From NCBI GenBank assembly GCA_913428515.1, contig CAJYCI010000006.1, positions 1 through 32,168 on the forward strand: 32,168 bases of DNA, given 5' to 3'. The position numbers and the translations under genes are program-made. This DNA comes from an uncultured Gammaproteobacteria bacterium. Lineage in GTDB: Bacteria > Pseudomonadota > Gammaproteobacteria > Pseudomonadales > Azotimanducaceae. Below are positions 9,372-18,988 of the stretch, in pieces. How positions within the stretch are numbered: the stretch's first letter is position 1; each line of letters opens with the position of its first letter. Below the pieces are notes generated by a model. That model was not told the origin of the DNA and did no database searches. It saw only the letters and a list, made by a program, of their open reading frames with translations.

Positions 9372-10226
9372 TTACAAGTTTACTAGCTCTGCAGATTGCT
9401 CCCAAAGTAAGTTTCTGAGCTCGCGATCGTGACCGAAGGGGGAGCATTCGTCTAACTTTGTTTGGTCGTAGTAGTTACCGGTTTCCTTTTCTAGGTTTGG
9501 ATCTGAAGCAAGCATCACGGTAGTCTTTGCTCCTTTTTCTGGAGACATGAAAATCATCCCGATAATCTTTCTTACAACCCATGGTAGATCCCTTACGATA
9601 TCGGTTGATACAGCTCCTGGATGTAGGACATTTGAAGTAACCCCCGAATCGGCTTTGCGAGCGGCGAGCTCCAGCGCGAATAGCACATTACAAAGCTTAG
9701 AATTATTGTAGGCGACAGAACTATTATAGTTTTCATAACCCCTAAAACTTTCAAACGCTATTTCCCCTTTTTTATGCAGCATCGATGAAACTGTAATGAT
9801 CCGACTAGGAGAACTCCTCTCTAAACAACCCAATAAAAGATTCGTCAACAAGAAGTGAGCTAAATGATTTACTCCAAACTGCATTTCAAAACCATCTTGA
9901 GTAAATTTCTGCTTCGGGGGAAAAATACCAGCGTTATTGATCATAACATCAAGGGAGTCATATTTTTCTAGAAACCTAGCCGCCAAGTTTCGAACGCTCT
10001 CAAGACTCGCAAGATCAACTTCTAGATTTATAACGGGCACGGATGAAACAGTATTAAGCAAAGAAATTGCCAATTCAGTTTTTTTTGAAGGTTTGCAAGC
10101 AAGCACAATTTCTGCGCCCTGTTTTGCTAGTTCAGAAGCCGCAACCAACCCTATACCGCTATTTCCGCCAGTAATAAAAACACGTTTTCCTTTCATCATC
10201 TCCTCCGAAATATTTATTTTAGACAC
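9372..10226 (-). CDS. SDR, retinol-dehydrogenase-like
   Basis: 'VFITGGNSGIGLVAASELA', 'NNAGIF', 'FGVNHLAHFLLT', 'YNNSKLCNVLFA'. Confidence 0.9.
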   Translation of the reverse strand: MSKINISEEMMKGKRVFITGGNSGIGLVAASELAKQGAEIVLACKPSKKTELAISLLNTVSSVPVINLEVDLASLESVRNLAARFLEKYDSLDVMINNAGIFPPKQKFTQDGFEMQFGVNHLAHFLLTNLLLGCLERSSPSRIITVSSMLHKKGEIAFESFRGYENYNSSVAYNNSKLCNVLFALELAARKADSGVTSNVLHPGAVSTDIVRDLPWVVRKIIGMIFMSPEKGAKTTVMLASDPNLEKETGNYYDQTKLDECSPFGHDRELRNLLWEQSAELVNL

Positions 10227-10232
10227 CTGGAT

Positions 10233-10877
10233 CTATTCAAACTGTCTTAATTGGTTCTCAAAGTTTTTTCGGGATCTTGTGTCGATTGGTGAACGGAGGT
10301 ATTTTTTTAACGCCTCCTTTGTTAGAACGTTTCCCTTATCTCTAAAAAATGTAGTCAACTTTATGCGCTCACCGTCTTCGTAAGTTTTCACTTTAACTTC
10401 ATCGCCCTCGCCAACAGTGCCTTCTGAGATCACCCTGAAATAGGCTCCCGGTCGGTTAGCTTCGTTAAATTTCTCAGCGAAGTTTTTGTGTTTTATCGCC
10501 GACGAGAGAATTCTGCAAGGGATCCTTGGTGCTGTAACCTGAAGTTGCAAATCACGAAGTATGAAAATGTCGCCAATACAAAGGGAACCGAAATCTATAC
10601 CAGATACAGTGAGATTTTCGCCGAAAGCACCGGGCTCAGGAGGATATTTCAGAGAGTGACCCCAAAACTCATAATCCTCTATACTATAAGCGTAGACGGC
10701 CTGGTCTCTCCCTCCGTGGTACTTACGATTAAAAATTAAATCTCCCTTGAGTCCTAGAGAGCCTACTTGAACTCTGCATGATTGTGGCTTTTTATAAATA
10801 CCTGTTCGAACTTTAGGCTTTTTAACTTCAGAGGTTTGCTCAACGACCCTAGCGATATTCACGCTTACAACATTCAT
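10233..10877 (-). CDS. MOSC-domain protein (YiiM-like)
   Basis: 'GLKGDLIFNRKYHGGRDQAVYAYSIEDYEFW', 'PGAFGENLTVSG', 'PRIPCRIL'. Start chosen at ATG 10875-10877 (MNVVSVNIARVV). Confidence 0.88.
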   Translation of the reverse strand: MNVVSVNIARVVEQTSEVKKPKVRTGIYKKPQSCRVQVGSLGLKGDLIFNRKYHGGRDQAVYAYSIEDYEFWGHSLKYPPEPGAFGENLTVSGIDFGSLCIGDIFILRDLQLQVTAPRIPCRILSSAIKHKNFAEKFNEANRPGAYFRVISEGTVGEGDEVKVKTYEDGERIKLTTFFRDKGNVLTKEALKKYLRSPIDTRSRKNFENQLRQFE

Positions 10878-10981
10878 AAAAACCCGAAAGGAAATTTGAT
10901 CGTTAGTTAGCTTATCAGGGGCAAACAGCAAAACCAAAAAAAGACTTGATAGCAATCTTCGTAATTAATTCATGAATAAAT

Positions 10982-11008
10982 GGAATATGATTCCTTCCTA
11001 TTATTCCA
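10982..11008. promoter_or_regulatory. GGAAT/ATTCC inverted-repeat cluster upstream of isocitrate lyase
   Basis: GGAAT(10982-10986)-ATG-ATTCC(10990-10994), then another ATTCC inside TATTCCA (11002-11008), which is the reverse complement of TGGAATA (10981-10987). Confidence 0.35.
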
Positions 11009-11065
11009 ATTAACGTATCCCAATGAAATGGTAAGCTTCAGCCGATGCTATTCAAGGAGCGACTA

Positions 11066-12679
11066 GTGGCTAACTATCTTACAGAAATTAAAGCAATGGA
11101 AAAACTTTGCACCACAAAGGGAGATGCTTGGAACGGAGTTAATCCCGAATATGCTGTTAGAATGAAATTACAAAATCGATTCCGGTCAGGATTAGATATT
11201 GCTCGCCACACCGCGGCCATAATGAGAGCAGATATGGCGGACTATGACAGCGACACTTCGCAGTACACTCAGTCTCTGGGGTGCTGGCACGGGTTTGTAG
11301 CTCAACAAAAAGCAATTGCGATTAAAAGACACTTAGGAACTCTCAGTAAAAAATATATATACCTATCCGGATGGATGGTGGCTGCCCTCCGAAGCAAATT
11401 TGGACCTTTGCCGGATCAAAGCATGCACGAAAAGACTTCTGTTTCATCGCTTATCGGAGAGATATATACCTTTTTAAAGCAAGCGGATGCAGTTGAACTG
11501 GAACGGCTGTTCACTGCTCTTGACGATGCCAGATCCAATAATAGCTCCGCTCAGGAATCTGATCTAATTGGTAAAATTGATAATTTTGAAAGTCATGTCG
11601 TACCGATCATTGCTGATATCGATGCGGGCTTCGGAAATGAGGAGGCAACCTACTTGCTTGCCAAACAAATGATAGAGGCAGGGGCTTGTGCCATTCAGAT
11701 AGAAAACCAAGTTTCCGAGGTGAAACAATGCGGACATCAAGCCGGAAAAGTTACCGTCCCGCACGAAGTTTTTCTAGCCAAGGTTAACGCTGTCAGGTAC
11801 GCATTCCTAGAACTCGGAGTAGATGATGGGATTATTGTAGCAAGAACAGACTCACTTGGAGCGGGATTAACACAAATGGTTCCTGTATCTAAAGACCCAA
11901 ACGACCTAGCTAGCCAATACAACTCGTTTCTCGAAACGGAAGAAATAAATGACGTAGCGGAATTAAAAGAGCACGACATTACGTTCCATCAAGGAGGCAA
12001 GCTAGTAAAGCCAGTTAGATTAGATAATGGGCTTTATTCTTTTAGAGAGGGAACGGGAGTAGACAGAGTAGTCTTAGACTGTATAACAAGTTTGCGTCAC
12101 GGGGCGGATCTCCTCTGGATAGAAACCGAGCGCCCAAATGTTTCTCAAATTGCAGAGATGGTTAACAGAGTCAAAGAGGCTATTCCAGATGCAAAGCTAG
12201 TTTACAACAACTCTCCGTCATTTAACTGGACCCTAAAGTTTAGGGAGCAAGTATATGAAGAGTTTAAATCTCAAGGAAAGGATCTTTCGGATTACCCGGA
12301 TCCATCGCAAGATCCTTTGGGGCTTATGAGCGCCCAATTAGATGATTCTGAATTGGCTACTAAAGCGGATGAATACATTCAGTCTTTTCAAGCCGACTCT
12401 TCGAGAGAAGCAGGTATCTTTCATCATTTAATTACGCTTCCGACGTATCACGAAACAGCATTGGGGGTCGATACGCTTGCTGAAGGCTATTTCGGAGCTG
12501 ACGGCATGCTTGCATACGTAAGGGGTGTGCAAAGGACGGAAATACGAAGAAATATGAACGTTGTTAAACACCAAGAAATGGCCGGAACCACTATAGGGGA
12601 TCACCACAAAGAGTACTTTGCTGGTGAAAATGCGCTGCTCGCTGGAGGAAATGAAAACACCATGAGTCAATTCGGCTAA
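11066..12679 (+). CDS. aceA: Isocitrate lyase
   Basis: 'PIIADIDAGFGNEEATYLLAKQMIEAGACAIQIENQVSEVKQCGHQAGKVTVPHE', 'IIVARTDSLGAGLTQ', 'LVYNNSPSFNW'. GTG 11066 has AAGGAG just upstream; the ORF-track ATG at 11045 lacks an obvious SD. Confidence 0.95.
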   Translation: MANYLTEIKAMEKLCTTKGDAWNGVNPEYAVRMKLQNRFRSGLDIARHTAAIMRADMADYDSDTSQYTQSLGCWHGFVAQQKAIAIKRHLGTLSKKYIYLSGWMVAALRSKFGPLPDQSMHEKTSVSSLIGEIYTFLKQADAVELERLFTALDDARSNNSSAQESDLIGKIDNFESHVVPIIADIDAGFGNEEATYLLAKQMIEAGACAIQIENQVSEVKQCGHQAGKVTVPHEVFLAKVNAVRYAFLELGVDDGIIVARTDSLGAGLTQMVPVSKDPNDLASQYNSFLETEEINDVAELKEHDITFHQGGKLVKPVRLDNGLYSFREGTGVDRVVLDCITSLRHGADLLWIETERPNVSQIAEMVNRVKEAIPDAKLVYNNSPSFNWTLKFREQVYEEFKSQGKDLSDYPDPSQDPLGLMSAQLDDSELATKADEYIQSFQADSSREAGIFHHLITLPTYHETALGVDTLAEGYFGADGMLAYVRGVQRTEIRRNMNVVKHQEMAGTTIGDHHKEYFAGENALLAGGNENTMSQFG

Positions 12680-12696
12680 CTAAAACCGAGTTTAAA

Positions 12697-12730
12697 TCCA
12701 GTTTCTTCAGCGTTTCTAGAAGAAACTGGA
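12697..12730. terminator. Strong hairpin between convergent genes, likely bidirectional terminator
   Basis: Perfect 12-bp inverted repeat TCCAGTTTCTTC (12697-12708) / GAAGAAACTGGA (12719-12730), 10-nt loop, between the aceA (+) and SDR (-) stop codons. Confidence 0.65.
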
Positions 12731-12735
12731 AATGC

Positions 12736-13497
12736 TCAAAGCCTAAGAGCTGCGTCAAGCTCTAATACACGGCCGCTCAAGTAATCATTTTCCATTATAA
12801 ACCTCGCCGCATGAGCAACTTCAGAGGGTTCTCCCAGTCGTTTCAATGGAATTCCAGACGACATTTTCTCCAACGCTTCAGGTTTCATGCTTGCGACCAT
12901 TTCGGTGGCTATAAACCCTGGGGCTATTGCTGCAGACCGAATGCCATATCTTGCTAGTTCTTTCGCCCAGACCGTTGCCATAGCTGATACGCCAGCTTTC
13001 GCAGCTGAGTAATTAGTTTGTCCAGCATTGCCTGATTTTGAGATGCTCGAGATATTTATGATACAACCAGCAACTTCAGTTTCTATCATTTTCGTGGCAG
13101 CTTCCCGACCACACAGGAAAACGCCAGTTAAATTGACATCAATCACTGCCTGCCACTCTGATAGACTCATCCGCTTTTGAATCTCTCCATCTTTTACTTT
13201 TATGAGAAGACCATCACGCAATATCCCCGCATTGTTGATCAAACCATGAATCAGTTCGTGGTCCTTCTCAATCTTATCGAAAACTGCAATTACTTCGTCC
13301 TCTTTAGACACGTTACAAATATAACTGGTTGCCTTAGCACCAAGCGCTTCACACTGACCAACCGCCTCTTTTAAAGGGATTTCGTTTATATCTATTAAGG
13401 ATAAATTCGCTCCTGCTTTTGCAAACTCTAGTGCCATCGCTAAACCGAGACCTTGACCACCGCCCGTTACAACTATATTTTTATCTTTTAGATCCAT
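12736..13497 (-). CDS. SDR, FabG-like / 3-hydroxyacyl dehydrogenase-like
   Basis: '[18 protein letters not shown]', 'NNAGILRDG', '[23 protein letters not shown]'. Confidence 0.92.
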   Translation of the reverse strand: MDLKDKNIVVTGGGQGLGLAMALEFAKAGANLSLIDINEIPLKEAVGQCEALGAKATSYICNVSKEDEVIAVFDKIEKDHELIHGLINNAGILRDGLLIKVKDGEIQKRMSLSEWQAVIDVNLTGVFLCGREAATKMIETEVAGCIINISSISKSGNAGQTNYSAAKAGVSAMATVWAKELARYGIRSAAIAPGFIATEMVASMKPEALEKMSSGIPLKRLGEPSEVAHAARFIMENDYLSGRVLELDAALRL

Positions 13498-13599
13498 CTA
13501 TTACACTCTCATTACTTAAAACGTTCATAACAGACGAAATCATACCTTTTTAGACCAAAATTCGCACAGACTATTGATGTTCAAGGAAACAACAGCGAG

Positions 13600-13696
13600 A
13601 GGTGCTCGTAATTTAAACTAGAATATTTAACTCCAAGGTGAGATAAAATTCTCTAGAGCACCTATATTTGGAATTTATCCAATTATTGTCCAAATA
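13600..13696. promoter_or_regulatory. Palindrome cluster in a divergent intergenic region
   Basis: AGGTGCTC (13600-13607) / GAGCACCT (13656-13663), then TTGGA-ATTTA-TCCAA and ATTTGGA ... TCCAAAT just downstream, between divergent SDR and monooxygenase genes. Confidence 0.35.
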
Positions 13697-13807
13697 AAAG
13701 GTGGGTAATAGCTCCATGTTCACGTAACAAATTGTTTTTAACCTTTTATTTTTTCTCGAAATCTGACTACACTGTAGGCCACTACAACTTTTATAAAGGG
13801 CAGAAAA

Positions 13808-15025
13808 ATGCTTCGCGACGTCCATCGGCAGAGATTAGATAAGATTGAACACATGAGAGATGACATCCTCAAGGCAGGGGAGGAGGCCCAGGAAATAAAG
13901 CGTCTCCCCGACTGGATAGTTTCTAATCTCGTTGATGAAGGCTTTTTTAGGTTCGCATTGCCGACCGAAATGGGAGGAGATAACGCAAGTTCCATAGAAA
14001 CAATAGAAGTTCTGGAACATCTAGGTGCAATAGATGCGTCAGTATCATGGAACGTTATGCTAGGGTCAGAGATAAACGCGATGGCGGTAGGCGGGATGGA
14101 CCCCGAGTTGGCCAAGAAAATCTATCTTGAAGACCCTAGAGTTGTCATGTGTGGCGGTGGTGGGCCAGGCACAAAAGCCCCTAGAGCTGAAAGGCAAACG
14201 GACGGCAGTGTTAAGGTTTGGGGTCAAAACACCTTTATTTCCGGTTGTCATAACGCTAGCTATTGCTTCATAGGAGCACCTCTGATGAAGGGTGAGGAGC
14301 CTGAACTTGGCGAAGACGGTATGCCCATCTTCAAAATGTGGTTCTTACCTCGAGACCAATGGGAAATTGTTAGAACTTGGGACGTCGCTGGAATGAGAGG
14401 ATCTGGCTCAGACGATGTAAAAACCGAAGGAGGAATTTGTCCTGCCGAGTACACGGGAATAGATTTATTTGTTACACCAGCCCAATATGATAACCCAGTA
14501 TACAGGATGCCGGTCCCTTTGAGATTGGCCTATAACAAATCGGCAGTAGCACTTGGGGTAGCAAAAGGAGCCCTGGAAGCTTTCTCTGATATAGCTCAAA
14601 ACAAGATACCGATGCTTGCCTCCAAGTCTTTAGCTCATAGACCAATAGCTCAATTTCGAATGGGCGAGGCAGAAGCTATGTATCGTTCATGCAGATCTTG
14701 GCTAATGGAGACCATGGAAGCTGTGGAAGACGAACTTCGCGAGGGAGCAGATTTTCCAGGAGCTAAAACGACCCAAGACGCCCGCTTAGCTTGCGTTCAC
14801 GCGTCTAATGAATGCATGAAGGTAGTGGATCTTTTGCACAACACTGCGGGCACTACCGGCATGAGAATGTATAGTCCTTTGGAAAGAAAGCTAAGGGATG
14901 CCCACGCAGCTGCAACTCACCGATGGGTAGCGCACCCTCTTTATCAGGATTTGGGATCGATATTACTCGGTAATGAGCCCGACCCTGAATTTGCTGGCGG
15001 TAACGGGGCACCTGCAGCTAAGTAA
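13808..15025 (+). CDS. Acyl-CoA-dehydrogenase-fold flavin-dependent monooxygenase-like protein
   Basis: 405 aa; 'EEGFFRFALPTEMGG'-type N-terminus, 'TWDVAGMRGSGSDDV', 'GVAKGALEAFSDIA', C-terminal 'HNTAGTTGMRMYSPLERKLRDAHAAATH' as in HsaA/DszC-like class D monooxygenases. Confidence 0.85.
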   Translation: MLRDVHRQRLDKIEHMRDDILKAGEEAQEIKRLPDWIVSNLVDEGFFRFALPTEMGGDNASSIETIEVLEHLGAIDASVSWNVMLGSEINAMAVGGMDPELAKKIYLEDPRVVMCGGGGPGTKAPRAERQTDGSVKVWGQNTFISGCHNASYCFIGAPLMKGEEPELGEDGMPIFKMWFLPRDQWEIVRTWDVAGMRGSGSDDVKTEGGICPAEYTGIDLFVTPAQYDNPVYRMPVPLRLAYNKSAVALGVAKGALEAFSDIAQNKIPMLASKSLAHRPIAQFRMGEAEAMYRSCRSWLMETMEAVEDELREGADFPGAKTTQDARLACVHASNECMKVVDLLHNTAGTTGMRMYSPLERKLRDAHAAATHRWVAHPLYQDLGSILLGNEPDPEFAGGNGAPAAK

Positions 15026-15045
15026 GTGAGTTGCTTTAACAGTTC

Positions 15046-15080
15046 CGAGACAAATTCAGTCATTGGCTGAGTTTGTCTTG
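15046..15080. terminator. Hairpin between convergent genes, likely bidirectional terminator
   Basis: CGAGACAAATTCAG (15046-15059) / CTGAGTTTGTCTTG (15067-15080), 14 bp including two G-T wobbles, 7-nt loop. Confidence 0.6.
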
Positions 15081-15097
15081 CTATTGCTGGATAAAAA

Positions 15098-16231
15098 TTA
15101 GCTCTTCACGAATTCATTCAACCTATCGCTTGCATCCAGAAAATCGCTCATGAAATCATATACCACTTGTTTAGCACTGGAAGATTGATTCATTAGGCCA
15201 ACACCCTGGCCGACCCAGTAAGTGTTCAAAGACTGTGCTTTAGAATCCCCAGCTTCGGCTAGCTTATCTATCTTTCCGAGGGCCGGCTCACTCACAAGCG
15301 ACTGCAAAGGCATTTGGAGAGGCTCAGGAGCTCCTTCTTGCTCCCAAGCATCAGTCCAAGGGGATTTTATCTGACGGGAAAACTTGCCAGTCCTACTTCG
15401 AGTTCTAACTGTTTGGTTTGACCCTGTTGTAAGAAGCTTGTTTTTAATAGACGGGGACGTGTTTGCCTCCTCGGTCGTTAGCCAAACAGAGCCGGTCCAT
15501 ACGCCGTCCGCGCCCATAGCCATAGCAGCTGCCATTTGACGACCCGTAACAATGCCCCCGGCAGCCAGAATACATACATCTTCATTACCCTGCAATGTCT
15601 GAACAACCTCAGGTACCAGCACCATTGTAGATATTTCGCCACAATGTCCACCCGCTTCGGTTCCAGAGCTAATAATAATATCTACTCCAGACTCCACCTG
15701 TTTAATCGCTTGCTGTCTATTTCCTACCAAGGCTCCACAGGCCACATTTTTCGCTTTTGCAAGCTCAAGCATACGTAAAGGAGGCACTCCCAAAGCATTG
15801 ACAATTATTTTTATTGGATGACTAAAAGCAATATCTAATATGTCATCTGAACTCTTTTCCCCTAGAAAACCTCTATTTCCGCCATCCGAGCTCCTATATA
15901 AATTCGACGGGTCGATACCGAATTTTGCTAGCGTCTCCTCAACAAAAAACCTGTGAGACTGCGGCACCATTGCTTGCAGTTCGGACGCCGTTTTAGACTC
16001 ATCCTGGTTAGCCATAGCATTCGGTACGATAAGATCTACCCCGTAAGGATCGCCACCAATATTTTGATCAATCCAGGAAAGTTCTATTTCTAACTGCTCG
16101 GGGGAGTAACCAGCCGCACCAAAAACCCCCATTCCTCCTGCTTTCGAAACTTCAACCACAACATCCCGACAATGAGAGAAAGCGATCAGTGGAAACTGGA
16201 TGTCTAGTTTTCGACATAACTTTGACTGCAT
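15098..16231 (-). CDS. Nitronate monooxygenase (2-nitropropane dioxygenase family)
   Basis: 'FPLIAFSHCRDVVVEVSKAGGMGVFGA', 'IIISSGTEAGGHCGEISTMVLVPEVV', 'ILAAGGIVTGRQMAAAMAMGADGVWTGSVWL'. Confidence 0.93.
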   Translation of the reverse strand: MQSKLCRKLDIQFPLIAFSHCRDVVVEVSKAGGMGVFGAAGYSPEQLEIELSWIDQNIGGDPYGVDLIVPNAMANQDESKTASELQAMVPQSHRFFVEETLAKFGIDPSNLYRSSDGGNRGFLGEKSSDDILDIAFSHPIKIIVNALGVPPLRMLELAKAKNVACGALVGNRQQAIKQVESGVDIIISSGTEAGGHCGEISTMVLVPEVVQTLQGNEDVCILAAGGIVTGRQMAAAMAMGADGVWTGSVWLTTEEANTSPSIKNKLLTTGSNQTVRTRSRTGKFSRQIKSPWTDAWEQEGAPEPLQMPLQSLVSEPALGKIDKLAEAGDSKAQSLNTYWVGQGVGLMNQSSSAKQVVYDFMSDFLDASDRLNEFVKS

Positions 16232-16244
16232 ATTGAATTCCTTT

Positions 16245-16601
16245 TTAGATTACAAAACTCGGATCTCTTAGCTGATTTGCCCTGCCTTGAGCAAAGCTGC
16301 TCTGACATAGCTTTAGACGTGCATTGCTTTCCCATGCTTTCTCCGGACGAATCAGTTTTTGATTATGGAACTCTTCTAGTCTAACCAGTCCGAAACTAGG
16401 TCGATCACGTTTCAGTATGTTCTTCCAGGGTGGCTCCGACAAGGGCCAAAAACATGAATTTTTTGCCATCACTCTACAACGCTCCATGCCGCTTTGAAGA
16501 CTCAAATAGAGTGGGTCCAAGCTCAAAATCAGAGAAGCCATTGGGTGATCAGCAGGATATCCCGGGCGTAGCCACGAAACAATAAGACTCGCCAAATTCA
16601 A
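16245..16601 (-). other. Uncertain 118-aa ORF in a possibly degenerate segment
   Basis: Open frame with no recognisable family and no clear RBS; flanking ~480 bp has only short coding-like fragments on both strands. Confidence 0.25.
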
Positions 16602-17077
16602 ATCGTCTCATATAGTGCCGGCCCAAAACCTGTCTGTGCGCCTAAACATTTATTTGATCGCAAGAAGTCGCAACCCAAGTCACTTATGCACCGAAACTGT
16701 GAAGACCATGGAAATACGTTACCACTATTTTATTTTTCGAATCCATGGGCACTTTTAGAGACGGGACTCAAGATCAAAAAATGGGAGCCTTCTAAAGCTG
16801 AAGTCCCTGATTGATAAATAGGCCAAGGAACCCCTAAATGATCTGCACAACCCTAGCGAATGTATTTGCCTTTGCGATCTGCAAATCACAAATGATATTT
16901 CCCTAGTCGTTGTCGCACCCATTATGGCGAACGAATATATGACGGCCCTTAGATATTTTCACCGATGCCTGCGTCTAGCTGCAGAATTATGAGCCTAATT
17001 GGTTCTAAACGCATCGGTCTTCATAAAACTCTCTAAATCAAAGACACGCAGTTCAAAATTTCACTTTGCGAAAACAG

Positions 17078-18988
17078 TTAAGTGTTACCTTCTATAAAGC
17101 TTTTTAGCTGCTCTGAGCGTGCAGGATGCCTGAGCTTACGAAGCGCTTTCGCTTCGATTTGCCGAATTCGCTCTCGAGTTACCGAGAATTGACGCCCAAC
17201 TTCTTCTAATGTGTGGTCAGTGTTCATATCAATGCCAAACCGCATCCGCAATACTTTGGCCTCTCTATCAGTTAAAGCGGTGAGAACATCCGTTGTAGTT
17301 TGCTTAAGCCCTTTATCGGATGCGTGGTCTAAAGGAGATTCTGCAGAGGTATCGCTAACCAGATTCCACATAGTAGAGTCATCATCATCTCCTACAGGCG
17401 TTTCTAAAGAAATGGGCTGTTTCGCAACATCTAAAGCCTTAAGAACTTTATCCTCAGGAAGTTCCATCTTTTCAGACAACTCCTCAATAGTAGGGTTACG
17501 GCCCAATTCTTGAACTAATTGTCGAGTAAGTCGATTAAGTTTGTTGACGGTTTCCATCATATGTACAGGGACCCGAATAGTTCGAGCAAGATCTGATATG
17601 GAACGAGTTATTGCTTGTCTTATCCACCATGTAGCGTAGGTCGAAAATTTGAAACCCCTCCTATACTCAAACTTATCTACTGCCTTCATCAGCCCAATAT
17701 TACCTTCTTGAATAAGATCCAAAAAATGTAATCCGCGGTTTGTATACTTCTTGGCTATTGATATAACTAATCTCAGATTTGCTTCAATCATATCTTTCTT
17801 AGCGCTCCGAGTTTTTCCAACGGCTAAAAATAATCTTCTATTTATATCCTTAATTTCTGAGACATCCATAGACGTTCGCTCAACTACTCGTTTAATCATT
17901 TTAGTAGAATGGCGAAGCGAAATTCGAACCGCTGTTAGTTGCTCTCTACAATTCGGGTTATTTTTGATCGCTTTATCTATCCAATTCAAATCTGTTTCAT
18001 TTCCAAGGTAAGCGTTCATAAACGTCTCTTTGGATAATTTCCCCTTCTTGATTGCCAAATTCCTTATGTTTTTTTCTTCAGCCCTTATCTGCAACATATC
18101 ACGCTGAATAAGCTCTAGAAGCGGATCCATAATTGATGGAACCAACTTGAAAAAACTAAAAGTCCCTGAAAGCAAGGAAAGAGCTCTTTTCGCTTTCTCA
18201 GAATCTTTACCGTTCTTCTTAAGAGCTCTTTGGTACGATTCATATAGTTTCTTTAGATGCTTAAACCGAAGGTGACCTAATTCGTGGTCAAGCTTCCCGA
18301 TGTTGTCTCCTTCGGAGGCTTGATAATTCCCAGAAGATTTCGCTTGTGCAACCTTGCTCATATCTGGAATCTCATCCTCTGGATCTAAGAACCCTGCAAT
18401 TGCTGAAGATACGTCTCCTCCTTCCTCTATGATCTCTTGATAGGATGCAAGGACGTACTCAACTGTTCCCGGATAACCAGATATAGTTGACATGGTTTCT
18501 CTTATCCCTTCTTCAATTCTTTTTGCGATCGTTATTTCGCCTTCTCGAGTGAGCAACGGAACTGTACCCATTTCGCGCATATACATTCGAACAGGGTCCA
18601 TCGTTTTGACCGCGCTATCGATGCCCAATACGATAGGCTCTTCTGGGCTCTCTTGAACCTCGTTTTCACCTTTTACACCTGGAGCATCACTCCCTGACTC
18701 CACAACGGAAATCCCCATTTCCTCAAACATGAGCACAATATTTTCAAAGGCTTCGGTCTCCTCTATGCTTTTTGGCAAAGATTCCGTCAATTGCTCATAG
18801 GTCAGATATCCATCCTCTTTTCCCTTCTCTATCAACCTCTTTAATTGGGATTCCTGACTGTCGTCTTCATCTTCATCAAATTTTTTTCCGCCAGCAAGCT
18901 CTGCTAACACATCAAGCTCATGAGCTCGATCTTGAAAGTTATCTTCGTCAATTATTGTGCTGAATTCGCTTTCATCTGAATTATTCAT
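17078..18988 (-). CDS. rpoD: RNA polymerase sigma-70 (primary sigma factor)
   Basis: '[22 protein letters not shown]' region 1.2, '[59 protein letters not shown]', '[10 protein letters not shown]', C-terminal '[32 protein letters not shown]'. Start chosen at ATG 18986-18988. Confidence 0.98.
   Translation of the reverse strand: MNNSDESEFSTIIDEDNFQDRAHELDVLAELAGGKKFDEDEDDSQESQLKRLIEKGKEDGYLTYEQLTESLPKSIEETEAFENIVLMFEEMGISVVESGSDAPGVKGENEVQESPEEPIVLGIDSAVKTMDPVRMYMREMGTVPLLTREGEITIAKRIEEGIRETMSTISGYPGTVEYVLASYQEIIEEGGDVSSAIAGFLDPEDEIPDMSKVAQAKSSGNYQASEGDNIGKLDHELGHLRFKHLKKLYESYQRALKKNGKDSEKAKRALSLLSGTFSFFKLVPSIMDPLLELIQRDMLQIRAEEKNIRNLAIKKGKLSKETFMNAYLGNETDLNWIDKAIKNNPNCREQLTAVRISLRHSTKMIKRVVERTSMDVSEIKDINRRLFLAVGKTRSAKKDMIEANLRLVISIAKKYTNRGLHFLDLIQEGNIGLMKAVDKFEYRRGFKFSTYATWWIRQAITRSISDLARTIRVPVHMMETVNKLNRLTRQLVQELGRNPTIEELSEKMELPEDKVLKALDVAKQPISLETPVGDDDDSTMWNLVSDTSAESPLDHASDKGLKQTTTDVLTALTDREAKVLRMRFGIDMNTDHTLEEVGRQFSVTRERIRQIEAKALRKLRHPARSEQLKSFIEGNT

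Noticed and set aside
16602-17077. Possible tRNA gene downstream of rpoD, as in some gammaproteobacteria.
   Set aside because: No cloverleaf, GGTTCGAATCC-type T arm or CCA end could be found by eye; tRNAscan-SE would settle it.
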